Source of the DNA: Empedobacter stercoris
Lineage (GTDB): Bacteria; Bacteroidota; Bacteroidia; Flavobacteriales; Weeksellaceae
NCBI RefSeq assembly: GCF_020281205.1
Contig: NZ_JACXZC010000014.1
Location: forward strand, 1 to 64,000
Direction: 5' to 3'
Length of the DNA: 64,000 nucleotides
The notes under the pieces are model-generated. The model did no database searches. It saw nothing but the letters and a program-made list of their open reading frames with translations, and was not told the origin of the DNA. The translations under genes were made by a program, and so were the position numbers. This document shows, in pieces, positions 8,201 through 17,098 of the stretch (position 1 is the first letter of the stretch; each line of letters opens with the position of its first letter).

Positions 8201-8641
8201 ATGTTATCAAAAACTTGTGAATACGCCATTAGAGCAGTAATTTATATCGCACAGCAAACCAAAGACGGAAATCGAGTTGGAATAAAAGATGTAGCGAAAG
8301 GAATTGATTCTCCTGAATATTTTATTGCAAAAATTTTGCAAGAAATGGTTCGAAAAAATCTTTTACAGTCTACAAAAGGACCAAATGGTGGTTTTCATCT
8401 CGATGAAAAAGATATGAAAAATTCATTGGCTGTAATTGTTAGACATTTTGATGGAGATAAAATTTTTAGTGGTTGTGCACTTGGACTAAAACGATGTTCA
8501 GAAAAAAATCCTTGTCCTTTGCATCAGCAATTCAAAGAAATACGAAATACTTTAAAGCATTTATTAGAAACAACTACTATCAACCAATTGGTTGAGAAAT
8601 TAGATTCGCAAGAAGTATTTCTAAAATTAAATTTAGAATAA
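8201..8641 (+). CDS. Rrf2/NsrR-like Fe-S transcriptional regulator
   Basis: A 146-residue Rrf2-family winged-helix regulator. MLSKTCEYAIRAVIYIA is the typical start; the recognition region follows around residues 28-65. Three cysteines, C92, C99 and C105 (in SGCALGLKRCSEKNPCP), sit where NsrR and IscR hold their Fe-S cluster. The spacing, the hemerythrin gene upstream and the Ric gene downstream point to NO sensing (NsrR-like) rather than Fe-S homeostasis (IscR). A shared 26-27-bp near-palindrome before this gene and three neighbours is its likely operator. Not proven to be an NsrR orthologue. Confidence 0.88.
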   Translation: MLSKTCEYAIRAVIYIAQQTKDGNRVGIKDVAKGIDSPEYFIAKILQEMVRKNLLQSTKGPNGGFHLDEKDMKNSLAVIVRHFDGDKIFSGCALGLKRCSEKNPCPLHQQFKEIRNTLKHLLETTTINQLVEKLDSQEVFLKLNLE

Positions 8642-8651
8642 AATTTAGCTT

Positions 8652-8678
8652 AATAAAAGATAAAAAGGTCTTTTTATT
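8652..8678. promoter_or_regulatory. operator-like near-palindrome upstream of methyltransferase
   Basis: AATAAAAGAT-N6-GTCTTTTTATT, one base longer than the sites at 7609, 8136 and 9514 but clearly related to them. It is 28 bp before the ATG at 8706. Confidence 0.5.
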
Positions 8679-8705
8679 TGAATTGAAAATAAAAAACTTA
8701 CTCAA

Positions 8706-9481
8706 ATGAAAAATGATACAATTGATAAAATGTCTGGACATTGGCTTCTTGCTAAAATAGGAAAAAAGTACTAAGACCTGGAGGAAAAAAGTTGACAAAT
8801 GAAATGGTTGAATTGTTAGATATCAATACAAATGATGCGATTGTAGAATTTGCTCCTGGGCTTGGTTATACCACTTCTATTGTACTTGACAAACAGCCAA
8901 CATCATACATTGGAATTGATTTAGACGAAAAAATTATCGAGAATTTAAATCAAAAATTTGATAATCAGAAAGCTGTTTTTCAATTAGGAAATGCTGCTGA
9001 CACAAGACTTGATGACTGTTCTCAAACTAAAGTTTTTGGAGAAGCTATGCTAACGATGCATGCCAATCATCGTAAAAGTGAAATCATAAAAGAAGCTCAT
9101 CGTGTTCTAAAAAAAGATGGATACTATGCAATTCATGAATTAGCATTAAAATCGAATAATATTTCAGATGAAATCAAAAAGAGCATTCAAAAAGAGCTTG
9201 CAATTACGATGAATGTTAATGCAAGACCATTAACAGTTGAAGAATGGAAAATTCTTGTAAAAGAAGAAGGTTTCGAAATTATTGAAATTAAAACAGCTGA
9301 AATGCGCCTGCTTGAACCTTCAAGATTAATTGATGATGAAGGATTTTCAGGATTTTTAACTATCATAAAAAATATTGCAACTCAAACAGAAGTAAGAGAA
9401 AGAGTAATAAAAATGAAGAAAGTTTTCAAAAAATACGAAGAACATTTGTGTGCATTTGTCATGATTGCAAAGAAAAAATAA
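8706..9481 (+). pseudogene. class I SAM-dependent methyltransferase, frame broken at A AAA AAG
   Basis: The frame from ATG 8706 encodes MKNDTIDKMSGHWLLAKIGK and stops at TAA 8772. A shift of -1 at 8762-8768 continues as KVLRPGGKKLTNEMVELL and on to 9481, a Rossmann-type methyltransferase with the SAM loop VEFAPGLGYTTS and acidic IGIDLDE. Read through, it is a normal-looking protein of about 258 residues. Three readings are possible: a one-base loss in an A7 run (mutation or sequencing error), true -1 slippage (the heptamer is that of dnaX), or internal initiation at TTG 8792, which has GGAGG at 8780-8784 placed like a ribosome-binding site. It lies inside the NO module. Substrate unknown. Confidence 0.75.
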
Positions 9482-9513
9482 TAATGCTAAAAGGCTCAAA
9501 AAAAATTTAATTT

Positions 9514-9539
9514 AATAAAAGACAAAAAAGTATTCTATT
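9514..9539. promoter_or_regulatory. 26-bp operator abutting ric start codon
   Basis: AATAAAAGAC-N6-GTATTCTATT (arms match 8 of 10). The right arm repeats the hemerythrin site's left arm in reverse complement (AATAGAATAC) exactly. The site ends one base before the ATG. Confidence 0.6.
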
Positions 9540-10256
9540 ATGGACATAAAAACAGATTTAATCGGAGAAATGGTTTCAGAAGATTTTAGAACTGCGGCGA
9601 TTTTCAAAAAACATGGCATTGATTTTTGTTGCCGTGGTGGAAGAACCATCGAAGAAGCCTGTGAAAATAAAACTACAGATGTAAACAAAGTGTATAATGA
9701 TTTGGAAAATTTACCTTCTCAAACCGAAGCTTCAATTGATTTTAAATCGTGGCCATTGGATTTGCTAAGTGAATATGTTGAAAAAATACATCATGCTTAT
9801 GTGGAAGAAAAAATACCTGTTTTACTCGCTTTCTTAGACAAATTATGCAAAGTTCATGGTGAAAGACATCCAGAACTTTATGAAATAAACGCTTTATTTA
9901 ATCAAACAGCTCAAGATTTGAGTGCTCATTTAAAAAAAGAAGAATTAATTCTTTTTCCATTTATCAAAAAAATGACTCATGCAAAGAAAAGAGGAATAGA
10001 ATTAGAAGTTCCTCATTTTGGTACAGTTGAAAATCCAGTTCACATGATGGAACATGAACATACCGCAGAAGGTGATCGTTTTGCAAAGATTGCAGAACTT
10101 ACCAATCATTACACTCCACCAGCAGATGCGTGTAACACTTATCGCGTGACCTATGCAATGTTAGAAGAATTCGAGAATGATTTGCATACTCATATTCACA
10201 TCGAAAACAACATTCTATTTCCAAAATCTATTCAATTAGAAAAAGAACTTAAATAA
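9540..10256 (+). CDS. ric: iron-sulfur cluster repair di-iron protein (Ric/ScdA/YtfE)
   Basis: A 238-residue protein that repairs Fe-S clusters damaged by NO or oxidants. The N-terminal ScdA domain carries the signature IDFCCRGGRTIEEAC (about residues 27-42). The C-terminal hemerythrin-like domain supplies the di-iron ligands, with His/Glu in KIHHAYVEE, HGERHPEL, HLKKEELILFPF, MMEHEH and HIHIENNILFP. MDIKTDLIGEMVSEDFRTA matches the usual family start, so ATG 9540 is kept although the operator at 9514-9539 touches it and leaves no leader. It is the last gene of the NO module and is followed by its own terminator. Confidence 0.95.
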   Translation: MDIKTDLIGEMVSEDFRTAAIFKKHGIDFCCRGGRTIEEACENKTTDVNKVYNDLENLPSQTEASIDFKSWPLDLLSEYVEKIHHAYVEEKIPVLLAFLDKLCKVHGERHPELYEINALFNQTAQDLSAHLKKEELILFPFIKKMTHAKKRGIELEVPHFGTVENPVHMMEHEHTAEGDRFAKIAELTNHYTPPADACNTYRVTYAMLEEFENDLHTHIHIENNILFPKSIQLEKELK

Positions 10257-10264
10257 GTTTATTC

Positions 10265-10295
10265 ACTCCCAATAATCCCCTTATTGGGAGTTTTT
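10265..10295 (+). terminator. rho-independent terminator after ric
   Basis: ACTCCCAATAA / TTATTGGGAGT with a 5-nt loop, followed by TTTT. Confidence 0.85.
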
Positions 10296-10388
10296 GATTC
10301 TTTAATTCATTATTATTTAAGATATTTTCACTTATAGTTTTGTAACTTTTTGATGATTGATGCGTCTTATTTGTAAACAACCCTATAA

Positions 10389-12791
10389 ATGAAAAAATAT
10401 TTTCTTCCAATTATTTGTATTGCATCTGTTCATACTTTTGCTCAACAAGAAATAAAAGGAACTTTTCAATATACCAATCAAGCTCCAATATCGTTAGCAG
10501 ATGTAATCATTTTTCAAGGCGAAAAAATTATAGATGAAATTTCTACTGACGAAAATGGGCACTTTACGGTTATTTTAGAAGAAGGAACTTATACGTATAG
10601 AATTGAAGAAGCTGGAATTTTACTTCATTCATCCTCTCTCACGATTACGAATCATACGGATTTAGGAATTATTTTAGTTCCTAAAACAGAGAATGTATCG
10701 TTAACAGAGGCTGTCGTAACTGGCCAAAAAAAATTAATTGAAAAGAAAGTTGATCGAATCATTTTTAATCCAGAATTAGCCGAAGGCGCAAAAGGAGGAA
10801 ATGCCTTAGATGCGTTAAAACTTGCACCACGTATCAAAGTTGAAGAAGCTACAGATGCGATTTCTATCATTGGAAAAGGTTCTGTAAGTGTGATGATTAA
10901 TGATCGTTTGATGCAAATGAGTAGTGAACAATTAGCCAATTATCTAAAAACTATCCGAACAGAAGATATCGATAAAATAGAAGTTATCACCAATCCACCT
11001 TCAAAATACGATGCAACTGGAAATAGTGGAATCATTAATATCGTATTGAAAAATGCAAAACAAGAAAGTTTCAATGGCTCTATTTCAAGTTCTTATAGTC
11101 AGCAAAAATATCCAGGTTTTAACTTAAATGGGAATATCAATTACCGAAAAGGGAAATGGACCTTAACCTCGAGTGTTTATAGTGGTGTTGGAAATTGGTA
11201 CAATGAAAGTGAAAATTCGACTATTTATCCTGATCAGAAATGGTTGACAAACGGAAAAAATAAAAATGAGAACCAGTATTATGGTGGAAGAATTGGTATT
11301 GACTACCAACTAAACGATTTATTCATTACAGGATTTAACTTTGACTATTCTGATGGAGATGGGATGAACAAAGGGAATTCCATCACTTCTATTTTTGATT
11401 TAACAAATAATACCTTAAACCGATATATGACAACCAACAGAGATGGTACGACTTGGGATTGGGGGTATCTTGGATTGAATTATCATATCATCAAAAAATT
11501 TAAACAAGAAGGAAAAAAGTTAACATTTGACTTCGATTATTCGAACAATATAAACGATAACAACAGCAAAAATATAAGCAACGAATTTGATTCAGATTGG
11601 AATCCAATTGATAATAAATACGACAACAACTATAGTTTATCAGAAAGTTCATCGGATCGATTTAATGTAAGTCTTGATATGGAGCATCCTGTTAATTCGT
11701 GGAAAATGAATTATGGAACACGTTTGCGTTGGGCTAAAGATAAAGCAGACAATCACCGTTACTCAAAATCAAATCCAACTGAAGATTTCCAAGAAGATGT
11801 TAATTTCTCGAATAACTATCAATATAACGAAAATGTGTATGCACTTTATTATTCAGTCGAACGAGAATTAAATGAAAAATGGACAGCTAAAGTTGGTTTA
11901 CGTTACGAACATGCACAATCAAAAAGTATAATGGATGATCCGCAATATAATTACAAAAAAGAGTATGACGGTTTATACCCTACTGCCTATTTGATGTATC
12001 AATCTTCGGAAAATCATTCGTTTACCCTAAACTATTCGCGCCGTGTAGATCGACCATTTATTTGGTATTTAAATCCGAGAACAACCAAACAAAACGAATA
12101 CAGTTACTATGAAGGAAATCCAAATCTAACACCTTCTAATTCTAATAATTTCGAATTAGAACATGCCTATAAAGATTTATTTGTATCGAGTATTTATTAC
12201 AGAAATGCAACTGATCTTTTTGAACAAGTCGTTATCTATGATCCTGAAACGAAAATTTCGCTTTCTAAACCATTTAACATCGGAAAAACATATAGTATTG
12301 GATTTAGTGAAAACATCAATGTAAAACCATACAAATGGTGGAAAATAAATGCTTCGGCAGATGTTTTTTATCGCAAAACCACAAGTAAAATTCCTGAAAT
12401 GAACTATACATTAGATGGTATGAATGGTGAATTTAGAATTACAAATAATTTAGATTTAAACAAAAAGAAAACCCTTTTTGCAAATTACTCGTATTCGTAT
12501 TACACAAAAAGCACAGATGGCTTGGATAAATTTGGAGATTTCACGCGACATAATATTGGGTTAAGAGCAATGGTTTTTCAAAAGAAATTGCAAATCTCTG
12601 CCAATATTTCTAACCTTTTCGAAAACAAAAATGGTTCATACACAAGCATTTCTAATAATGTTATAAATACTGGTGTAAGCCAATCTTACAGATCGTACCG
12701 AATTGGAATAAGTTATAATTTTGGAAAACAATTCAAAATAGAACGATCAAAATCTAACCAAGAGCAAAGCGGAGGCGGAGGAAATGGTTAA
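10389..12791 (+). CDS. outer-membrane beta-barrel receptor (TonB-dependent type)
   Basis: An 800-residue outer-membrane protein. Signal peptide MKKYFLPIICIASVHTFAQ; then a CarboxypepD_reg-like beta-sandwich (about 20-100); then a plug-like region (LDALKLAPRIKVEEATDAIS and the IDKIEVITNPPSKYDATGNSG segment, about 140-220); then a long barrel rich in alternating aromatic strands, of the outer-membrane beta-barrel family 3 type. No periplasmic partner, SusD-like gene or transport gene is adjacent, so the substrate is unknown. The C-terminal tail is Gly-rich (QSGGGGNG). It is monocistronic with a terminator. Confidence 0.9.
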   Translation: MKKYFLPIICIASVHTFAQQEIKGTFQYTNQAPISLADVIIFQGEKIIDEISTDENGHFTVILEEGTYTYRIEEAGILLHSSSLTITNHTDLGIILVPKTENVSLTEAVVTGQKKLIEKKVDRIIFNPELAEGAKGGNALDALKLAPRIKVEEATDAISIIGKGSVSVMINDRLMQMSSEQLANYLKTIRTEDIDKIEVITNPPSKYDATGNSGIINIVLKNAKQESFNGSISSSYSQQKYPGFNLNGNINYRKGKWTLTSSVYSGVGNWYNESENSTIYPDQKWLTNGKNKNENQYYGGRIGIDYQLNDLFITGFNFDYSDGDGMNKGNSITSIFDLTNNTLNRYMTTNRDGTTWDWGYLGLNYHIIKKFKQEGKKLTFDFDYSNNINDNNSKNISNEFDSDWNPIDNKYDNNYSLSESSSDRFNVSLDMEHPVNSWKMNYGTRLRWAKDKADNHRYSKSNPTEDFQEDVNFSNNYQYNENVYALYYSVERELNEKWTAKVGLRYEHAQSKSIMDDPQYNYKKEYDGLYPTAYLMYQSSENHSFTLNYSRRVDRPFIWYLNPRTTKQNEYSYYEGNPNLTPSNSNNFELEHAYKDLFVSSIYYRNATDLFEQVVIYDPETKISLSKPFNIGKTYSIGFSENINVKPYKWWKINASADVFYRKTTSKIPEMNYTLDGMNGEFRITNNLDLNKKKTLFANYSYSYYTKSTDGLDKFGDFTRHNIGLRAMVFQKKLQISANISNLFENKNGSYTSISNNVINTGVSQSYRSYRIGISYNFGKQFKIERSKSNQEQSGGGGNG

Positions 12792-12826
12792 CATATAAAA
12801 ACTTTTTCATCAAAACTAAAAATACA

Positions 12827-12860
12827 AAAACCCTAAAACTTATCATTTTAGGGTTTTGTT
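12827..12860. terminator. bidirectional terminator
   Basis: AAAACCCTAAAA / TTTTAGGGTTTT with a 7-nt loop, between the convergent receptor and yggS-type genes. Confidence 0.87.
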
Positions 12861-12881
12861 ATTTTAAAAAAAATTAGTCCA

Positions 12882-13541
12882 TTATATGGAATAATTTCGA
12901 TGTCCAAAAATCGAACTTCCAATGCGAACCATTGTACTACCTTCCTCTATTGCAATTTGGTAATCACCTGACATTCCCATGGATAAAATGGTTATATTTT
13001 CAAAATTATTTTTCAAGAAATCAAAGTTAGATTTTAAGGTCTTGAATTCATTTCTGATCTGATTTTTATCTTCGGTAAATGTTGCCATTCCCATCAAACC
13101 TACTACTCTAACATGAGGCAAATGCTGAATTTCTTCTTGCATAATTTGTCGAGTTTCCTCCACATCTAATCCAAATTTAGTCTCTTCATCTGCAATAAAT
13201 TGTTGCAATAAAACATCGATAATACGATTGTTTTTCTCTGCTTGTTTATTAATTTCTTTCAACAATTTTAGACTATCAACTCCGTGAATCAAATGCACAA
13301 AAGGCGCCATATACTTCACTTTATTGGTTTGTACATGTCCAATCATATGCCAACGAATATCCTTAGGAAGAACTTCGTACTTGTCGCACATTTCTTGAAT
13401 TTTATTTTCACCAAAATCTCTAATTCCAGCTTCATAAGCTTCTTGCAAATCTTCAACAGGTTTTGTTTTAGAAACTGCAACAAGTGTTACATGATTAGGA
13501 ATTGTCGTTTCAATTGTTTTTAAATTATCTTGAATACTCAT
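12882..13541 (-). CDS. YggS-family PLP homeostasis protein
   Basis: A 219-residue member of the PLPBP/YggS family: a single alanine-racemase-like barrel that binds pyridoxal phosphate without known catalysis and buffers vitamin B6. The PLP lysine lies in VAVSKTKP (about residues 21-28). Other family marks are GENKIQEM, WHMIGHVQTNK and GMSGDYQIAIEEGSTMVRIGS. It ends the serC-serA-DUF1015-yggS run on the minus strand, 6 bp after DUF1015. Two of its neighbours (SerC and the SulB-like enzyme) use PLP, which may explain the grouping. Confidence 0.93.
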   Translation of the reverse strand: MSIQDNLKTIETTIPNHVTLVAVSKTKPVEDLQEAYEAGIRDFGENKIQEMCDKYEVLPKDIRWHMIGHVQTNKVKYMAPFVHLIHGVDSLKLLKEINKQAEKNNRIIDVLLQQFIADEETKFGLDVEETRQIMQEEIQHLPHVRVVGLMGMATFTEDKNQIRNEFKTLKSNFDFLKNNFENITILSMGMSGDYQIAIEEGSTMVRIGSSIFGHRNYSI

Positions 13542-13547
13542 TTTATA

Positions 13548-14795
13548 TTATTCTTTCAAATCAAATACTGCAAAACCACTCAACGGTTTTGGTTCGATGT
13601 ACGTACTTTTTGGAGGCATTTTAAGTCCTAAATCCGAAATCAATTGTAGATCTTTTACATCGACAGGGTAAAAAGCAAATGCAGCGATATAATCGTGATG
13701 ATCTACTTTATTTTTTAAAGCTTCTATTCCATCTTTGTCACGCGTTCCACATTCGTAATGAACACGTTTATCTTTCTTTGTATCTTCAATTTTTAAAATT
13801 GGTTTCAATACAGTTTCTTCAAAAATATACGTATCCAATTCACTCAAACCTTCTGTCATCAATATACTATTTTTGACATAAAGACTATAATATTGACCAT
13901 CTAAATACATTACCAAATGATGTTTTTTGGTCGGAACAATTAATTCATCATTCTTTGGAATAATCTCATAATATTCTTCTAAACGTTGAATAAATTCTTC
14001 GGAAGATAATCCATTCAAATCTTTAATTAAACGATTATAATCATTAATAATCAATTCTTCATTCGAAACCAAAAGCGCTAATGTATAATTAAACGCTTCG
14101 TCGCCATAAACCTCTTCTTTAGAAGTTTCTGTTGCATATCTTGTATAACGCTCGGAACTTTCCATACGATGATGACCATCAGCGATGTATAATTCATCTA
14201 ACTTTTCGATTGAATCTTTCATTTGTTTTAAATTCAATCGATTATCAACTCTCCACAACAAATGTTGCGAACCATTAGGATCATCTATTTTCAGAATAGG
14301 TTTACGCTTCATCTCTGTATCGATCAACAAATCTACTCGTTGAGCAGGTTTGTAGGTCAACAAAACAGGTTCTGCATGAAAATGAGATTCTTTCAGATAT
14401 TCCGCAAATAATTCCACGCGACGTTCTAACGTTTCTTCGTGTCTTTTGATTTTATTGTTTCTATAATCATCTATATTGACAAGTCCTAAAAGACCTTTTG
14501 TCTCGCGACCATTTGCCTGAATCACTTGATAAATATAATAAGATGATTTATCTTGAATCAGTATTTTCTTCTCGATAAATTTTTCTAAGTTCTGACGAAC
14601 TTTTCTGAATTTTTCTTTCGGATCTTGAATAGAATCGTCCCAAGTTGGTAGAATAATATGCAAAAAAGTGTTTTCTCTTGTGTTGATATAAAAATCCACT
14701 TCTTCTTTCGAATATTGATTCACCGCAAGGGTAACAAATTCTTGAGAAGTTTCCTCCGTTGGACGAATTCCTTTGAATGGTTTAAATTGTGGCAT
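13548..14795 (-). CDS. DUF1015 family protein
   Basis: A 415-residue protein beginning MPQFKPFKGIRPT, the usual DUF1015 start. Central signature DELYIADGHHRMESSERY (about residues 200-217) and the C-terminal KSTYIEPKPLSGFAVFDL. The family is often found beside serine-biosynthesis genes in Bacteroidota, but its activity is not established. Here it lies 33 bp after serA and 6 bp before yggS, so co-transcription is likely. The His pair in the ADGHHR motif hints at metal binding or catalysis; that is inference. Confidence 0.88.
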   Translation of the reverse strand: MPQFKPFKGIRPTEETSQEFVTLAVNQYSKEEVDFYINTRENTFLHIILPTWDDSIQDPKEKFRKVRQNLEKFIEKKILIQDKSSYYIYQVIQANGRETKGLLGLVNIDDYRNNKIKRHEETLERRVELFAEYLKESHFHAEPVLLTYKPAQRVDLLIDTEMKRKPILKIDDPNGSQHLLWRVDNRLNLKQMKDSIEKLDELYIADGHHRMESSERYTRYATETSKEEVYGDEAFNYTLALLVSNEELIINDYNRLIKDLNGLSSEEFIQRLEEYYEIIPKNDELIVPTKKHHLVMYLDGQYYSLYVKNSILMTEGLSELDTYIFEETVLKPILKIEDTKKDKRVHYECGTRDKDGIEALKNKVDHHDYIAAFAFYPVDVKDLQLISDLGLKMPPKSTYIEPKPLSGFAVFDLKE

Positions 14796-14828
14796 TTCAG
14801 TTAACTTTAAATAGAATAAAAAACAAAA

Positions 14829-15779
14829 TTATTTTCCGTAAATCTCTACGATTTGCGCTGCTAATTCAGTTCCAATTCGATCTTGAGCTTCATTTGTAGA
14901 CCCTGCGATATGTGGCGATAACGACAATGCTTCGTTCATCAACAATCCCATTTCAGGTGTTGGTTCTTTCTCGAAAACATCTAATGCAGCACCAGCTACT
15001 TTACCATTTTCAATGGCATCAACCAACGCACGCTCATCAACAACTCCACCACGTGCAGTATTAATCACAATTACACCATCCTTCATTTTAGCAAATTCTT
15101 TTTCTCCTAAAATGTATCCATCTTGAGCAGGTACATGCAACGAGATAAAATCTGCTTTTGTAATGACTTCATCAAAATCGACAGAAGTAATGGAGAAATT
15201 CACTTTTTGACCATCAAAAAACTCTAATTCGATATCGCGAGTTGCAGGGAATTTATCATACACTAATATATTCATTCCTAAACCGATTGCTTCACGAATT
15301 ACTTCTACTCCAATACGTCCAAAACCAATTACACCCATTGTTTTCCCTCTCAATTCGATTGCTTTTGCGTACGCTTTTTTCAATCCATTGAAATTAGAAT
15401 CACCCTCTAAAGGCATGTTACGGTTTGCATTGTGTAAATTACGAACAATAGAAAATAAATGCGCAATTACAAACTCTGCTACAGATTGCGAAGAAGATGC
15501 GGGTGTATTAATTACTTGAATTCCTTTGTTGCGTGCATATTCAACATCGATATTATCCATACCAACACCTCCACGACCAATAATTTTAAGGTTTGTTGCA
15601 TCGATTAATGGTTGACGAACTTTTGTTGCAGAGCGTACCAAAAGTACTTCGATGTTATTTTGATTGATATAATTTTCTAATTGTTCTTGTGCTACATGAG
15701 CTGTTATGACTTCGAAACCTTTTGCTTCTAAAGCTTCTTGTCCTGCTTTAGAAATTCCGTCGTTTGCTAATATTTTCAT
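14829..15779 (-). CDS. serA: D-3-phosphoglycerate dehydrogenase
   Basis: A 316-residue NAD-dependent 2-hydroxyacid dehydrogenase, the short form without an ACT regulatory domain. It oxidises 3-phosphoglycerate to 3-phosphohydroxypyruvate, the first step to phosphoserine. Visible: VLLVRSATKVR (substrate region, about 45-55), the NAD loop GVIGFGRIGVEV (about 152), NTARGGVVDE with the catalytic Arg, and SPHIAGSTNEA with the catalytic His (about 290). It lies 87 bp downstream of serC on the same strand. Absence of the ACT domain means serine feedback through that route is not expected. Confidence 0.93.
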   Translation of the reverse strand: MKILANDGISKAGQEALEAKGFEVITAHVAQEQLENYINQNNIEVLLVRSATKVRQPLIDATNLKIIGRGGVGMDNIDVEYARNKGIQVINTPASSSQSVAEFVIAHLFSIVRNLHNANRNMPLEGDSNFNGLKKAYAKAIELRGKTMGVIGFGRIGVEVIREAIGLGMNILVYDKFPATRDIELEFFDGQKVNFSITSVDFDEVITKADFISLHVPAQDGYILGEKEFAKMKDGVIVINTARGGVVDERALVDAIENGKVAGAALDVFEKEPTPEMGLLMNEALSLSPHIAGSTNEAQDRIGTELAAQIVEIYGK

Positions 15780-15866
15780 TTTATTATTATAGAATTAAGA
15801 TGTGAGATTTTAGATGTTAGATAAAATATTTCTCAATACTAATATCGAGCATCTAATGTCTAATGA

Positions 15867-16937
15867 TTAACCAAATTTTTGTTCAAATTGTTTCATCACT
15901 TCTACCAAAACTTGAACTGATTCTAATGGTAAAGCGTTATACATTGATGCACGGTATCCACCTACATCACGGTGACCAGCAAGTGAAACAATTCCAGCTT
16001 CTTTTAATAAAGCATCAAAATCAGCTTTTAAATCTTCATTATTCAAAACAAAAGTTGCATTCATTTGCGAACGATCTTCTGTAGCAGCAGTTCCTGTAAA
16101 CAATCCATTACGATCAATTTCTGTGTACATGGCGTCTGCTTTTTTAGTATTTACTTTTGCAATAGCCTCTACTCCACCTTGTTCTTTTAACCATTGTAAG
16201 TTTAACATAACTCCATAAATCGCAATTACAGGCCAAGTATTGAACGATGATTCTTTTTTGATATGCGTTTCGTAATTTAAATAATCAGGAATATTACGTC
16301 CTGTTTTACCTAATAAATCTTTCTGAACAATTGCAACTGCAGAACCTGCAGGTCCCATATTTTTTTGAGCTCCAGCGTAAATCACACCAAATTTTGAAAC
16401 ATCTACATGTTTTGACAAAATATCAGATGACATATCACAAACCATAGGAACCGGAGAATTTGGAAACTCTTTTATTTGTGTTCCAAAAATCGTGTTGTTT
16501 GATGTACAGTGAAAATAATCCACATCTGTTGGAATAGAATATCCTTTTGGAATATAGTTGTAATTTTTATCTTTAGAAGATGCAATAACTTCTATTTCAC
16601 CGAAACGTTTTGCTTCTTTAATAGCGTTCTCAGCCCATTTCCCAGTTTGCGTATAAGCAGCTTTCCCTCCTTCTTTCAATAGATTATAAGCAACTGTAGG
16701 AAATTGCAAAGAAGCTCCTCCTTGCATAAATAAAACATCATGCGATTCTGGAACATTCATTAATTCTTTTACCAAAGCTCTTGCTGTATCGATTACTTCA
16801 ACTGCATCTTTACGACGATGAGAAATTTCTAAGATAGATGTTCCTGAATGATTGAAATCTAAACAAGCTTGCGCCATTTTGTCGAAAACAACTTGTGGTA
16901 AAATGCATGGTCCTGCACTAAAATTGTGAATTTTCAT
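15867..16937 (-). CDS. serC: phosphoserine aminotransferase
   Basis: A 356-residue class V PLP aminotransferase that makes O-phospho-L-serine from 3-phosphohydroxypyruvate and glutamate. The start MKIHNFSAGPCILP at 16937 is the true one; the frame is open 117 bp further up, but that extension crosses the -7 element at 16977-16984 and has no family match. PLP lysine in AGAQKNMGPAG (about residue 190); phosphate-binding segment ALVKELMNVPESHDVLFMQG. With serA it supplies phosphoserine, the likely substrate of the cysteine-synthase-like enzyme encoded at 18453. Confidence 0.95.
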   Translation of the reverse strand: MKIHNFSAGPCILPQVVFDKMAQACLDFNHSGTSILEISHRRKDAVEVIDTARALVKELMNVPESHDVLFMQGGASLQFPTVAYNLLKEGGKAAYTQTGKWAENAIKEAKRFGEIEVIASSKDKNYNYIPKGYSIPTDVDYFHCTSNNTIFGTQIKEFPNSPVPMVCDMSSDILSKHVDVSKFGVIYAGAQKNMGPAGSAVAIVQKDLLGKTGRNIPDYLNYETHIKKESSFNTWPVIAIYGVMLNLQWLKEQGGVEAIAKVNTKKADAMYTEIDRNGLFTGTAATEDRSQMNATFVLNNEDLKADFDALLKEAGIVSLAGHRDVGGYRASMYNALPLESVQVLVEVMKQFEQKFG

Positions 16938-16976
16938 AATTAAAATTATTGTGTATTTGTGTGTATTAAATTGTAA

Positions 16977-16984
16977 CAAATATA
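16977..16984 (-). promoter_or_regulatory. -7 promoter element of serC operon
   Basis: TATATTTG on the minus strand (matches TAnnTTTG), 40 bp before the serC ATG. A good -33 TTTG at the right distance is not clear. Confidence 0.5.
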
Positions 16985-17098
16985 GTAAATCAAAAATTCT
17001 TATAAGCGATTCTAAAGCTAACTTTTGAACAGACTTACAAACAAAAAACCCCAAACTGTAAAAGTTTAGGGTTATATAATTTCTGAATGAATTCTTTT

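Noticed and set aside
16938-17054. 39-residue N-terminal extension of SerC
   Set aside because: It crosses a -7 promoter element and lacks family similarity; ATG 16937 is the usual SerC start.
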